Shown one piece after another: positions 36,097 through 44,830 of a stretch of DNA of 64,000 nucleotides; the stretch's first letter is position 1, and the number at the start of each line of letters is the position of its first letter. Source of the DNA: Gallalistipes aquisgranensis (GTDB lineage: Bacteria > Bacteroidota > Bacteroidia > Bacteroidales > Rikenellaceae); assembly GCF_014982715.1 (NCBI RefSeq), contig NZ_JADCJY010000001.1, forward strand, positions 806,001-870,000. The letters run 5' to 3'. The position numbers were made by a program, and so were the translations under genes. Under the pieces are notes generated by a model that ran no database searches, had not been told where the DNA came from, and saw nothing but the letters and a program-made list of their open reading frames with translations.

Positions 36097-36922
36097 TCTG
36101 GCGCTGGCGCTGGCGGCCGCCTGTTCGGGAGGACCGCATCTGACCTATGAGGAGAACGGCGGTGGGAACGGTGCGGACGGAGGGGATTCGGGCGGAGGCG
36201 GTTCGGAACCTCCTGTCACGGGTGTCGTTTCGGTGGATTACCTCAAATCGCTGTACGGTGGAGCGCCGAAGAATGTCGCCGAAGAGATTTCCATCCGGGG
36301 CCGTGTGATCGAAAACGATTTCTCGGGGAATTTCTATAAAATGCTGGTCGTGGGGGACGGAACGGCGAATATCGAGATTCGTGCGGACAGCAGGGAGTTG
36401 TTCCGGTCCTATCCCCGAGGTTCGGTCGTTACGGTCCATTGCAACGGGTTGATGCTGGCGGCTGACGGAGGAATGGTCCGTTTGGGAGCGAAACCGAAAG
36501 AGGGGAGTACACTATACGATATGGACGCCATCGGGGTGGAGGAGCTTCCCTGGCGGATACAGAAAGAGGACGAGCCCCTGCAGGAGGTGCTGCCGGACGA
36601 TACGCTGACCATATCGGGGCTTTCTTCTTACTGGCTGGGGCGGCTGGTCGGTTTCGAAGAGGTGCAGTTTGTCGACGAGGAGGTCGGTGCGTTCTGGACG
36701 GAAAACGGTACGGATACCGATCGGCATCTGGTAGACCGGAGAGGAGATACGCTTGCGGTGCGTACCGGCCGCTATGCCGATTTCGCAGGCTCGAAACTTC
36801 CCGAAGGAAGCGGTTATATCGAGGGCATCCTGGAATATTTCAACGGAAAATACCAGTTGAGAATGGGCAATGACGCCTATGCCGTGCTGTGGTCGCCCCG
36901 GTTCGAGGTGACAGTGCGGTAG
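36071..36922 (+). CDS. DUF5689-like surface lipoprotein 2
   Basis: A 283-residue lipoprotein with signal peptide and lipobox (LAAACS, Cys near residue 18). A Gly/Asn/Ser linker (GGGNGADGGDSGGGGS, about 29-45) follows, then the OB-like core EEISIRGRVIENDFSGNFYKMLVVGDGTANIEIRADS and YPRGSVVTVHCNGLMLAADGGMVRLG. It shares this core with lipoprotein 1, so the pair probably arose by duplication. The 26-base overlap with the preceding gene suggests coupled translation. It ends 2 bases before the convergent obgE stop. Function unknown; with the barrel it may form a ligand-capturing complex on the cell surface. Confidence 0.78.
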   Translation: MMWKQVVISLALALAAACSGGPHLTYEENGGGNGADGGDSGGGGSEPPVTGVVSVDYLKSLYGGAPKNVAEEISIRGRVIENDFSGNFYKMLVVGDGTANIEIRADSRELFRSYPRGSVVTVHCNGLMLAADGGMVRLGAKPKEGSTLYDMDAIGVEELPWRIQKEDEPLQEVLPDDTLTISGLSSYWLGRLVGFEEVQFVDEEVGAFWTENGTDTDRHLVDRRGDTLAVRTGRYADFAGSKLPEGSGYIEGILEYFNGKYQLRMGNDAYAVLWSPRFEVTVR

Positions 36923-36924
36923 GG

Positions 36925-37926
36925 TCAGGCGTTCTCCTTTTGCAGGGCCTCCCAGAGCATGTCTTTCAGTTTCTGTATATTGTAGCCGCTGACCGACGAG
37001 ATGAACAGCGAGGGAATCCCTGCCGGGAGTTCGTGTTCCATTTCGCGCATCATCTGTTCGTCCAGCATGTCGCTTTTCGTAATGGCCAGCAGGCGTTGTT
37101 TGTCCAGCAGTTCCGGGTTGTACTGGGCCAGTTCGCCCAGCAGAATGTCGTAATCTTTCCGGATGTCGGACGAATCGGCCGCAATCATGAACAGAAGAAT
37201 CGAGTTGCGCTCGATATGGCGCAGGAACCGGGTGCCGATGCCTTTCCCTTCATGTGCCCCTTCGATGATGCCGGGGATGTCGGCCATGACGAACGATTTG
37301 TATCCCCGGTACTCGACGATGCCCAGGTTAGGTTCCAGCGTGGTGAAGGCATAGTCGGCGATTTTGGGCTTGGCGGCCGATACCACCGACAGCAGAGTGG
37401 ATTTGCCCGCATTGGGAAAACCGACCAGGCCGACGTCCGCCAGGATTTTCAGCTCCAGAATGAATGAACCCTCTCGTCCCTCCTCGCCCGGTTGGGCATA
37501 GCGCGGTGCCTGGTTGGTGGCGCTTTTGAAATGCCAGTTGCCCAATCCCCCGCGGCCGCCTTTGAGCAGGACGGCCTGCTCTCCGTCTTCGGTCACCTCG
37601 CAGACGATTTCTCCCGTGTCCGCATCGCGGGCCACGGTGCCCAGCGGAACGTCCACGACGATGCTCTTGCCGTCTTTACCGCTGCTGCGGGCACCCGATC
37701 CTCCTTCGCCGTTCTCGGCGAACAGATGTCGTTGGTATTTGAGATGGATCAGCGTCCAGAACTGTTTGTTGCCCCGGAGAATGATGCTGCCTCCCGTACC
37801 GCCGTCGCCGCCGTCGGGCCCTCCGAAAGCGACGAATTTTTCACGCCGGAAATGGGCGGAACCGGCTCCGCCGTTTCCGGACCGACAGAAAATTTTCACG
37901 TAATCGACAAAGTTGGATGAGGCCAT
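36925..37926 (-). CDS. obgE: Obg-family GTPase
   Basis: A 333-residue essential GTPase acting in 50S ribosome maturation and stress response. The N-terminal glycine-rich Obg fold is plain ([43 protein letters not shown], residues 10-150). The G domain has G1 GFPNAGKST near 167, G3 [12 protein letters not shown] near 214 and G4 TKSD near 280. The C-terminal OCT domain of some Obgs is absent. I start at 37926 ([13 protein letters not shown]), the family's usual beginning; an in-frame ATG at 37956 lies at the predicted transcript start. Its promoter is back-to-back with that of the nuclease gene. Confidence 0.95.
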   Translation of the reverse strand: MASSNFVDYVKIFCRSGNGGAGSAHFRREKFVAFGGPDGGDGGTGGSIILRGNKQFWTLIHLKYQRHLFAENGEGGSGARSSGKDGKSIVVDVPLGTVARDADTGEIVCEVTEDGEQAVLLKGGRGGLGNWHFKSATNQAPRYAQPGEEGREGSFILELKILADVGLVGFPNAGKSTLLSVVSAAKPKIADYAFTTLEPNLGIVEYRGYKSFVMADIPGIIEGAHEGKGIGTRFLRHIERNSILLFMIAADSSDIRKDYDILLGELAQYNPELLDKQRLLAITKSDMLDEQMMREMEHELPAGIPSLFISSVSGYNIQKLKDMLWEALQKENA

Positions 37927-37964
37927 AGTCTCCTGTATAATTTTATTTCCATGCATTCGGCTTA

Positions 37965-37994
37965 CAAAGGTAGTAAATTTTTTACCTTTGTCAA
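37965..37994. promoter_or_regulatory. Overlapping divergent promoters of obgE and the nuclease gene
   Basis: The minus strand carries TACCTTTG (37965-37972) for obgE with TTG 19 bases upstream (37992-37994). The plus strand carries TACCTTTG (37983-37990) for the nuclease. The two -7 boxes form a perfect 8-bp inverted repeat 10 bases apart, and each lies in the other's spacer, so the two promoters cannot be occupied together. Confidence 0.7.
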
Positions 37995-38012
37995 TCCAAC
38001 TCTCCCCTGTAT

Positions 38013-38954
38013 ATGAAGAAGAGAAAGATCTCCCGAAAGGATGCCTGGCGGATTGTTCTGTTGCTCATACTCGTCATTCTGCTGCTGGGCTGGTTCTCCC
38101 GTCGGAAGATGCCGCTTCCCGGCGCTGCGGCGAAACATGCGGTTTCCTCTGTGGCCGGGCAGACCGCCAGCTACGACAAGAAGGAGGGTGGAAGTGGACG
38201 TTCCCTCCGGACATCCGGGCCGACTGTCATAGCACGGGCAACAAACGTGCCGGGTCGGTTGGAACTTCCGACTGTGGAGGACTCCACCTTTTTTCTGGAA
38301 GATGCCGAAGGGCGCTATGCCATGCTTTACGACACGCTCTACCGCCAGGCCGCCTGGGTCGCCTACCGTCTTACCCGCAGGGAGGCGGAATATAAGGGAA
38401 CGGAGCGGTCGAATCGCTTCGTTCCCGATCCGAAGGTGAAGGAACGCGGTTGGCCTACGGCCGTCGCTTCCGATTACACCCGCAGCGGATATGACCGGGG
38501 ACATCTGCTCCCTTCGGCCGACCGGGACGACGACAGCCGGGAGAATGCGGCGACGTTTTATCTCTCGAACATTTCCCCCCAGCGTCCTGCGCTCAATCGC
38601 CGGATATGGAAAAAACTGGAGGAACAGGTACGGCGCTGGGCCGTCTCGTTCGATACGGTCTATGTGGTGACGGGAGGAGTTCTTACCTCGGGAATCGACC
38701 GTATAAAGGGCGGGGTGGGAGTTCCCGGACATTTTTTCAAGGTCCTGTTGGTTCGTTGCGGCGGACAGTACCGCTGTGCCGGGTTTCTGATTCCCAACCG
38801 TACGGAAATTCCGGGAGGCTATTCCGACTATCAGGTGCCGGTGGATGAAATCGAAAATCTCACGGGGTACGATTTCTTTCCGTCGCTGCCCGACAGTATC
38901 GAAAATCGGATCGAGGCCGGAGCGGACCGCTCGTTCTGGCGAATCGCCGGATAA
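38013..38954 (+). CDS. NUC1-family DNA/RNA non-specific endonuclease, membrane-anchored
   Basis: A 313-residue nuclease of the Serratia-type betaβα-Me family that cuts DNA and RNA. The catalytic motif is [16 protein letters not shown] (His near residue 164) and the metal-binding Asn lies in [22 protein letters not shown] near 185-205, matching the NxxxQxxxxNxxxW pattern. [20 protein letters not shown] near residues 9-28 is an uncleaved-looking signal anchor, placing the domain in the periplasm. The leader is about 15 bases. It lies 1 kb from the receptor/lipoprotein operon on the same strand, separated by obgE on the other. Periplasmic digestion of imported nucleic acid is an inference. I see no immunity gene. 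Confidence 0.93.
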   Translation: MKKRKISRKDAWRIVLLLILVILLLGWFSRRKMPLPGAAAKHAVSSVAGQTASYDKKEGGSGRSLRTSGPTVIARATNVPGRLELPTVEDSTFFLEDAEGRYAMLYDTLYRQAAWVAYRLTRREAEYKGTERSNRFVPDPKVKERGWPTAVASDYTRSGYDRGHLLPSADRDDDSRENAATFYLSNISPQRPALNRRIWKKLEEQVRRWAVSFDTVYVVTGGVLTSGIDRIKGGVGVPGHFFKVLLVRCGGQYRCAGFLIPNRTEIPGGYSDYQVPVDEIENLTGYDFFPSLPDSIENRIEAGADRSFWRIAG

Positions 38955-38969
38955 AGGTTTTCCCTCGTA

Positions 38970-41441
38970 CTACATACCTCCTGACGAAGAGGCCGCCTGC
39001 TCCTGTTGGGACCCTGTGTCGATCCTGTCGTCGTTCTTGATGCCGCGCGATGTTTTCTTGACCCGCGTGTTCAACTTGCCGAAGCGGTAGTTGACTCCGA
39101 AGCTGATGCGTCTCGACTGCATGCGGAATTCGCTGTACTGTCGGATCGAACTGTCCTCTGTGCGGTTGTCGAACTTCCTGAATTTGTTGAACGGTTCTTG
39201 CATACTGAGCGTGACGTCCAGTTTCTTCTTGAACAGTTTCTGTATCAGGCTGACTCCCGTGAAATAGAAGGACGAGTTGCGTCCCTGGAGGGAGACGGGC
39301 ATCGAGAACATTCCTGCGTTGGCCCGGAAATTGGCGTCTTTCCACAGACCCACGCCGATGCCGAGAAAACCGCCCCAATTGAATCCCTCGTTACTCAGAT
39401 CGCGGGATTTCGACTCGATCACCGAATAATTCAGGTTGGCATTGACGAAGACGTTGAGCCTCGTCTGCAGCCGATAGGAGTAGGAACCGTTGATACCGTA
39501 CATCTGCCGGCGTCCGATATTTTCGTAGGTGGTGGCCGTTACCCCTTCGTCGAGCACCTCCTTGATCTCGGAGATCGTGTTGTTGGAAAACGAACCGTTC
39601 ACGCCGAGAAACAGGTTCCACGATGTGTTGAAAATCGAGTAGTTGGCCGAAAAGGAGTGAGAAATGACCGCTTCGAGGTTCGGGTTTCCGTAACGGATAT
39701 TCATCGGGTCGCTTTCGTTCACGTATGGATTCAGCTGCCGGATGTCCGGGCGTTGCAGCCGTTGCGTATAGGAGACCCGGAGCGATTGCGAAGGTTTGAT
39801 TGCGTATGAGAGATTCACATAGGGAATGACGTCGAACTGTCTGTTGTCGAATTTCAGCGGGCCGTCGGACGTTTTGGCCATACCGTCGTTGATGGTCCCT
39901 TCCAGTCGGAAACCCGCTTTCGCGCTGAACTTTTTCAGTTTGAAAAGGTAACCGCCGTATAGTCCGAAAATATGCTGCGTGTAATCGAGGTTGTTGTTGC
40001 CGTCGTCGTAGGGCTGCCATCCCGTCGCCTCGTCGTACATGCGGAGAATGTCGGAATTGTTGTCGTTCAGCCGGACGATGTATTTGACGCCCGTTTCGAT
40101 CTGGTGTTTCTCCGTGATCGGATTGTAGTAGTCGACCTGTACGGTGTGTTCGTTCAGCGAAGCCCGGTCTCGGGAGGATTCCTGATAGGTCTGGTAATCC
40201 ACGATCCCCTCGATGTCGTTGGTGTAATCGGTCCTGTTGGGGTTGGTGTTCAGCAGATAGGAGATGGTCAGCGTGTGTTCCGGCTTGCGGAAGGTGTGCT
40301 GGTAGTCGAGACTGGCGGAGATGCTGCTGAATCCGTTTTTCGACCGGTTGTCGTTGGTGTACTGTCGGATGATGTCGCCGTTTCCGTCCCAGTACCGGGT
40401 ATCCGAAAACGAATTGTTCCGGTGCTTTCCGTCGAATCCGGAGACGGAGAGCGTCAGCAGGTTCAGCGTGTCGATTTCATAGCTGGCCTCGATACCGAGA
40501 TTCTGCATGAAGCGGTAGCCTTCGCCGTTGCCTGCCACCAGCGACCGTCCCGGGTCGGGAAGAAAGTAGTCGGTCTCTATCCGGTTCGTGGTCTCCGGGG
40601 TGCCGTGGCGTCCGGCCATATAGCGGGCCGAAAAGTTCAGTTTGCCGATCTGGGCCGAGATGAAGGCGTTGCCGGAGTAGCTGTTGAAGGAGGAGATGCC
40701 GGCTCCCACGCTGCCGCTGAAACCGTTGGTCGTTTTTTTCGTGGTGATGATATTGATGATGCCGGCGGCTCCCTCCGCTTCGTATTTGGTGGAAGGATTG
40801 GTGATGACCTGAATGTCCTTGATCGTTCCGGCGGGCATGCTGCTGATGACGTCGCTGAGATTGTTGGAAAACATCGGCGAATTCTTGCCGTTGACCAGCA
40901 CCTTGAAATTGGTCTGTCCGTTCAGTCTCACGTTGTTTTCGGCATCGACGCTGATTTGCGGAACTTTCCTGAGAATGTCCGCCAGCGTGCTGGTAGTGGC
41001 TTCCGGATCGGCCTCCACGCTGTAAGTGATCTTATCGGCATCGCTTTTGATGAGGGGTTTTTGGACGGCTACCGTGACTTCGTCGATCGCCACTCCCTGT
41101 ACCAGGCGGAAAACGCCGGCGTCGATCTTCGTTTTGTCGGCCGGAAGCGTGATGTTGCGTGTTACGGGCGTATAGCCCAGCGATTGGGCGGTGAGCAGGA
41201 AGGTCCCGTCCCGTTTGACGGTGAGGGTGAAGCGTCCCGCTGCGTCGGCTGCGGCTGCGGTCACCACGCGGGAACTGTCGTCCGTTACGGCGATGGTGGC
41301 GTATTCGATGCCTTTGCCGGAGAGCGAATCGACGATTCGGCCGGTGACGGTGTGCGTGACGGTCTGTGCCGTCGATCCGAGTGCTGCCAGCAGGGTGAAG
41401 CAGGAAAGGAAAAATGGTGCGAAGCGTCGCTTGAAGAACAT
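38970..41441 (-). CDS. Outer-membrane beta-barrel protein with carboxypeptidase-like domain (TonB-receptor type)
   Basis: An 823-residue exported protein. The signal peptide (FKRRFAPFFLSCFTLLAALGSTAQ) is followed by a carboxypeptidase regulatory-like domain (HTVTGRIVDSLSGKGIEYATIAV, FLLTAQSLGYTPVT; about 28-115). A plug-like domain (VAIDEVTVAVQKPL, LADILRKVPQISVDAENNVRLNG, NPSTKYEAEGAAGIINIITTKK) precedes a long barrel region. The pattern is that of the Bacteroidota outer-membrane beta-barrel family with a TonB-type plug. I start at 41441 (MFFKRRF); the 88-residue upstream extension has no signal-peptide character. No SusD partner or other co-transcribed gene is visible. The C-terminal tail (RIDTGSQQEQAASSSGGM) is low complexity. 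The ligand is unknown. Confidence 0.87.
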   Translation of the reverse strand: MFFKRRFAPFFLSCFTLLAALGSTAQTVTHTVTGRIVDSLSGKGIEYATIAVTDDSSRVVTAAAADAAGRFTLTVKRDGTFLLTAQSLGYTPVTRNITLPADKTKIDAGVFRLVQGVAIDEVTVAVQKPLIKSDADKITYSVEADPEATTSTLADILRKVPQISVDAENNVRLNGQTNFKVLVNGKNSPMFSNNLSDVISSMPAGTIKDIQVITNPSTKYEAEGAAGIINIITTKKTTNGFSGSVGAGISSFNSYSGNAFISAQIGKLNFSARYMAGRHGTPETTNRIETDYFLPDPGRSLVAGNGEGYRFMQNLGIEASYEIDTLNLLTLSVSGFDGKHRNNSFSDTRYWDGNGDIIRQYTNDNRSKNGFSSISASLDYQHTFRKPEHTLTISYLLNTNPNRTDYTNDIEGIVDYQTYQESSRDRASLNEHTVQVDYYNPITEKHQIETGVKYIVRLNDNNSDILRMYDEATGWQPYDDGNNNLDYTQHIFGLYGGYLFKLKKFSAKAGFRLEGTINDGMAKTSDGPLKFDNRQFDVIPYVNLSYAIKPSQSLRVSYTQRLQRPDIRQLNPYVNESDPMNIRYGNPNLEAVISHSFSANYSIFNTSWNLFLGVNGSFSNNTISEIKEVLDEGVTATTYENIGRRQMYGINGSYSYRLQTRLNVFVNANLNYSVIESKSRDLSNEGFNWGGFLGIGVGLWKDANFRANAGMFSMPVSLQGRNSSFYFTGVSLIQKLFKKKLDVTLSMQEPFNKFRKFDNRTEDSSIRQYSEFRMQSRRISFGVNYRFGKLNTRVKKTSRGIKNDDRIDTGSQQEQAASSSGGM

Positions 41442-41561
41442 CGGTGTCGTTATTGGGTTATAGTATAATAAAAAGCGTCCCAAGATAGGCAAATATTCCC
41501 AATAACGGAGAATTATGATCTTAAAAAAACGATCCGGTGCGATGCGCGACCGATAATGTAG

Positions 41562-41569
41562 TATATTTG
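41562..41569 (+). promoter_or_regulatory. -7 box of era
   Basis: TATATTTG matches the consensus and lies 20 bases before the era ATG, giving a leader of about 14 bases. Confidence 0.55.
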
Positions 41570-41589
41570 TCCCTAAAACATGGAATGTT

Positions 41590-42471
41590 ATGCATAAAGC
41601 TGGTTTTGTCAATATCATAGGGAATCCCAACGTGGGAAAATCCACCCTGATGAACGCACTGGTCGGGGAGCGTCTTTCGATTATCACGTCGAAGGCCCAG
41701 ACCACGCGCCACCGGATTATGGGAATCGTAAACGGAGAGGATTTCCAGATCGTCTATTCCGATACGCCCGGCATTCTCAAGCCCCATTACAGACTTCAGG
41801 AGTCCATGATGAAGTTCGTGACGGGGGCCTTACGCGACGCCGACATCATTCTGTATGTGACCGATACCGTGGAGAGGTGCGACGAGGCTTCCGGTGAAAT
41901 CGTCGAGAAGATCGGCCACAGCGGAATCAAGACGATCGTGGTAATCAACAAGATCGACCTCACGACGCCCGAGGGCCTCGAAAGGCTGGTGGACGAGTGG
42001 AAACACCGGCTGCCCGGGGCGGAGATCGTTCCGGTTTCCGCACTCAACAATTTCAATATCGGAGGGCTGTTCGATCTGATCGTGAAAGATCTGCCCGAAG
42101 GGGAGCCGTACTATCCGAAAGATACGCTGACGGACAAGACCTTGCGCTTTTTCGCCTCGGAGATCATCCGTGAGAAGATATTTCTCAATTATGAGAAGGA
42201 GATTCCGTACAGTGTGGAGATCGCCATCGACGAATACAAGGAAGAGCCCGGAATCGACCGGATCGCCGCTACGGTCTATGTGGCCCGGGAGTCGCAGAAA
42301 GGCATTCTGATCGGGCACAAGGGGGCGATGCTCAAGAAGGTGGGTACGCAGGCCCGTGAAGAACTGGAGAAGTTTCTGGGGAAGAAAGTGTTTCTGCAAC
42401 TGTTCGTCAAAGTGAACGATAACTGGCGCAACGACGAACGGCAGTTGAAACGTTTCGGTTACGAAGAATAG
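41590..42471 (+). CDS. era: GTPase Era
   Basis: A 293-residue GTPase that binds the 3' end of 16S rRNA and helps 30S assembly. G1 is GNPNVGKST at 11-19, G2/G3 include QTTRHRIMGI and YSDTPGI near 55, G4 NKID near 120 and G5 VSALN near 150. The C-terminal KH domain holds RESQKGILIGHKGAMLKKVGTQAREELEKFL near 235-265 and ends at VNDNWRNDERQLKRFGYEE. Length is normal. It has its own -7 box, and its 3' end overlaps that of the convergent MATE transporter gene by 13 bases. Confidence 0.97.
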   Translation: MHKAGFVNIIGNPNVGKSTLMNALVGERLSIITSKAQTTRHRIMGIVNGEDFQIVYSDTPGILKPHYRLQESMMKFVTGALRDADIILYVTDTVERCDEASGEIVEKIGHSGIKTIVVINKIDLTTPEGLERLVDEWKHRLPGAEIVPVSALNNFNIGGLFDLIVKDLPEGEPYYPKDTLTDKTLRFFASEIIREKIFLNYEKEIPYSVEIAIDEYKEEPGIDRIAATVYVARESQKGILIGHKGAMLKKVGTQAREELEKFLGKKVFLQLFVKVNDNWRNDERQLKRFGYEE

Positions 42472-43763
42472 GCGTACAGAATCCGCAGCCGGTCGGTCAT
42501 CCACCACTGGATCGCTCCCCGAGAGACCATGAAAAGGATGAAGGCGAGCCAAAGGGCATTGTTGCCCCACGGTCCGGCCAATCCGTAATAGACCCCGAAA
42601 AAGACGGCCAGCGACAGGAACATGGCGTTGCGCAGGATGCGTGTGCGAGTGGCTCCGAGCAGGATACCGTCCATCAGGAACGGTGCGAAGCCCGTGAGCG
42701 GAACCAGTACGACCCACACGACGTAGCGTCCGGCGCTTTCGATGACCTCCTGCGAGTTGGTGAACAGGGAGAGGATGCCGCGCCAGCCGGCCATGTAGAT
42801 CGCCACGTAGGCCAGTGCGACGCCGAGGCTCCAGTAGAACAGGTTACGGATACAGTGTCGCAGGGCAGTTGTATTGCGGGCTCCGACGAATTTTCCGACC
42901 AGTGATTCGGCCGCGTAGGCCAGACCGTCCGACATGTAGCTGAACAGGGTGAAGAGTTGCATCAGCAGCGTATTGACCGCCAGTAGCGTGTCGCCCATGC
43001 CGGATGAGGCCGATGTGAAGAAGGTATATACGGCCACGATGCAGGCCGTCCGCAGGAAAATGTCCTTGTTGATGTCGAAGAATTTAAGCATCGGTTTGAT
43101 CTTCAGGCTGCGGCGCAGATCGGTGAACCGGGCGAACCGGCGGTAGTAGACCGCCCAGAGGCCCCAGGAAAGAAGCAGGCCGCCGTATTGGGCCACGACC
43201 GTGCCCCATGCGATGCCGGCTACACCCATATCGTACCCATAGACGAACCAAAGGCTGAATACGACGTTGATGACGTTGATGGCGATGGAAACCGCCATCG
43301 GGAGCTTTGAGTTCTGCATGCCGATGAACCAGCCGTGGATGGCGTAGAGCGATACGGTGGCGGGTGCGGCCCAGATGCGGGCGAAGAAATATTCGGCGGC
43401 CATGGCCTGCACGGTTTCGCTGCCGTGCATCAGGCCGAGGGAGAGGTTTCCGACCCATTTTTGGAAGACCAGCAGCAACAACCCCATGCCCAGAGCGACG
43501 GCGGCAGAGCGGGTCAGGATGTGGGTACATTCGGCGAGGTTGCGGGCTCCGAGAGCCTGGGCTGTCAGTCCGCTGGTTCCCATGCGGATGAAGGCGCAGT
43601 TCCAGTAGATGAAATTGAAGATGGCCGTCCCGATCGCCAGCGCGCCGATGGCGGCGCTGCTCTCCATGCGTCCGGCGATGGCCAGGTCGATCATCCCCAG
43701 CAGCGGAATGGAGATGTTGGAAATGACGTTGGGGATGGCCAGATTCAGAATGCGTTTGTTCAT
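42459..43763 (-). CDS. MATE-family multidrug/toxin efflux transporter
   Basis: A 434-residue inner-membrane antiporter with 12 hydrophobic helices, exporting cationic or lipophilic compounds. The N-terminal part (LAIPNVISNISIPLLGMIDLAIAGRM, AIGALAIGTAIFNFIYW, GTSGLTAQALGARN) is the MATE pattern and is repeated in the second half (MLKFFDINKDIFLRTACI, YAAESLVGKFVGARN). It is closest in look to the DinF-like branch. I start at 43763 (MNKRILNLAIP), behind TATCTTTG at 43782-43789; the longer frame upstream reads through the promoter. The 3' end overlaps era by 13 bases. Confidence 0.92.
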   Translation of the reverse strand: MNKRILNLAIPNVISNISIPLLGMIDLAIAGRMESSAAIGALAIGTAIFNFIYWNCAFIRMGTSGLTAQALGARNLAECTHILTRSAAVALGMGLLLLVFQKWVGNLSLGLMHGSETVQAMAAEYFFARIWAAPATVSLYAIHGWFIGMQNSKLPMAVSIAINVINVVFSLWFVYGYDMGVAGIAWGTVVAQYGGLLLSWGLWAVYYRRFARFTDLRRSLKIKPMLKFFDINKDIFLRTACIVAVYTFFTSASSGMGDTLLAVNTLLMQLFTLFSYMSDGLAYAAESLVGKFVGARNTTALRHCIRNLFYWSLGVALAYVAIYMAGWRGILSLFTNSQEVIESAGRYVVWVVLVPLTGFAPFLMDGILLGATRTRILRNAMFLSLAVFFGVYYGLAGPWGNNALWLAFILFMVSRGAIQWWMTDRLRILYAYSS

Positions 43764-43781
43764 GGTGCCGGATTCTGGGCG

Positions 43782-43789
43782 CAAAGATA
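43782..43789 (-). promoter_or_regulatory. -7 box of the MATE transporter gene
   Basis: The minus strand reads TATCTTTG, an exact consensus match 18 bases upstream of the ATG at 43763. Confidence 0.6.
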
Positions 43790-43907
43790 GGCGAAAAATG
43801 CGAAAGGTCGTTCCCCTCCCCGGCGGAAACCTCTGTGGACGGGGTGGAAAAGATGAATTATTCAAGGGTTTTTGCTGGGATATGAGTGGTATTTCAAATA
43901 ATTTGCC

Positions 43908-43935
43908 TATCTTTGCAGGCCCGTTATAATACGGG
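43908..43935 (+). promoter_or_regulatory. -7 box and start-site hairpin of the rplM operon
   Basis: TATCTTTG (43908-43915) is followed directly by CCCGT-TATAAT-ACGGG (43920-43935), a hairpin that would form at the very 5' end of the message. The leader runs about 60 bases to the GTG start of rplM. The rest of the 218-base gap from the MATE gene shows nothing else that I recognise. Confidence 0.55.
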
Positions 43936-43982
43936 TATTGGATCACATTCATAACAAGTATTAATTTTAAACGTAAAACACA

Positions 43983-44438
43983 GTGGAGTCATTAAGCTAC
44001 AAGACAATCTCCGCCAACGCAGCGACCGTCACCAAAGAGTGGGTGCTGATCGACGCCAACGGCGAGGTATTGGGACGTCTTGCTTCTCAGGTGGCCAAAA
44101 TCCTGCGCGGCAAGAACAAGCCGAGTTTCACTCCCAATGTCGACTGCGGCGATAACGTGATCGTTATCAATGCCGACAAGGTGAAACTGACCGGCAACAA
44201 GATGACCGAAAAGGTCTATGTACGGCATACGGGCTATCCGGGAGGACAGCGCTTTGCCACCCCTGCGGACTATCTGAAGAGAAAGCCCGAATTCGTTATT
44301 GAGAAGGCCGTGAAAGGCATGCTGCCCAAGAATCGTCTGGGTGCGGCCGTTCTGCGGAATCTGAAGGTTTATGCCGGCGCCGAGCATCCTCACGCCGCTC
44401 AGAACCCCAAAACAATCAAATTAAACGAGATTAAGTAA
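43983..44438 (+). CDS. rplM: 50S ribosomal protein L13
   Basis: A 151-residue ribosomal protein, first gene of a translation operon. Identity is plain from WVLIDANGEVLGRLASQVAKILRGKNKPSFTP, CGDNVIVINADKV, HTGYPGG and the C-terminal VKGMLPKNRLG and LKVYAGAEHPHAAQNP. It starts with GTG; the protein start (ESLSYKTISAN) matches the family in Bacteroidota. Its stop codon shares one base with the rpsI start (TAATG), so the two are translationally coupled. Confidence 0.97.
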   Translation: MESLSYKTISANAATVTKEWVLIDANGEVLGRLASQVAKILRGKNKPSFTPNVDCGDNVIVINADKVKLTGNKMTEKVYVRHTGYPGGQRFATPADYLKRKPEFVIEKAVKGMLPKNRLGAAVLRNLKVYAGAEHPHAAQNPKTIKLNEIK

Positions 44439-44830
44439 TGAGTATGGAAGTTGTAAATGCCGTTGGCCGAAGAAAAGCTGCTGTGGCACGCGTCTATGTA
44501 AAACCCGGTAAAGGTAGCATTACGATCAACCAGAAGCCTCTGGAAACCTACTTCCCGCTGGAAATTTTCCAGTACGTGGTAAAGCAGCCCCTGCTGGTGC
44601 TGAATGCCACGGAAAATTATGACATCACCATCACGCTCGATGGCGGTGGCATCAAGGGACAGGCCGAAGCTGCCCGCCTGGGTATTGCACGCGCCCTCTG
44701 CGAGATCGATGCCGAGGTTCGTCCGGTGCTCAAGAAGAACGGGTTCATGACTCGTGACCCGCGCGAGGTTGAGCGTAAGAAACCCGGTCAGCCCGGAGCC
44801 CGCAGAAAGTTCCAGTTCAGCAAGCGTTAA
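44438..44830 (+). CDS. rpsI: 30S ribosomal protein S9
   Basis: A 130-residue ribosomal protein with the family marks AVGRRKAAVARVYVKPGKGSITINQ, GGGIKGQAEAARLGIARAL and the basic C-terminus ending FQFSKR, whose last residues reach the P-site tRNA. It overlaps rplM by one base. After it comes a 163-base leader before rpsB. Confidence 0.97.
   Translation: MSMEVVNAVGRRKAAVARVYVKPGKGSITINQKPLETYFPLEIFQYVVKQPLLVLNATENYDITITLDGGGIKGQAEAARLGIARALCEIDAEVRPVLKKNGFMTRDPREVERKKPGQPGARRKFQFSKR

Noticed and set aside
38013-38954. Nuclease as a secreted toxin or bacteriocin
   Set aside because: No immunity gene, no export-toxin domain and a membrane anchor instead of a delivery domain.
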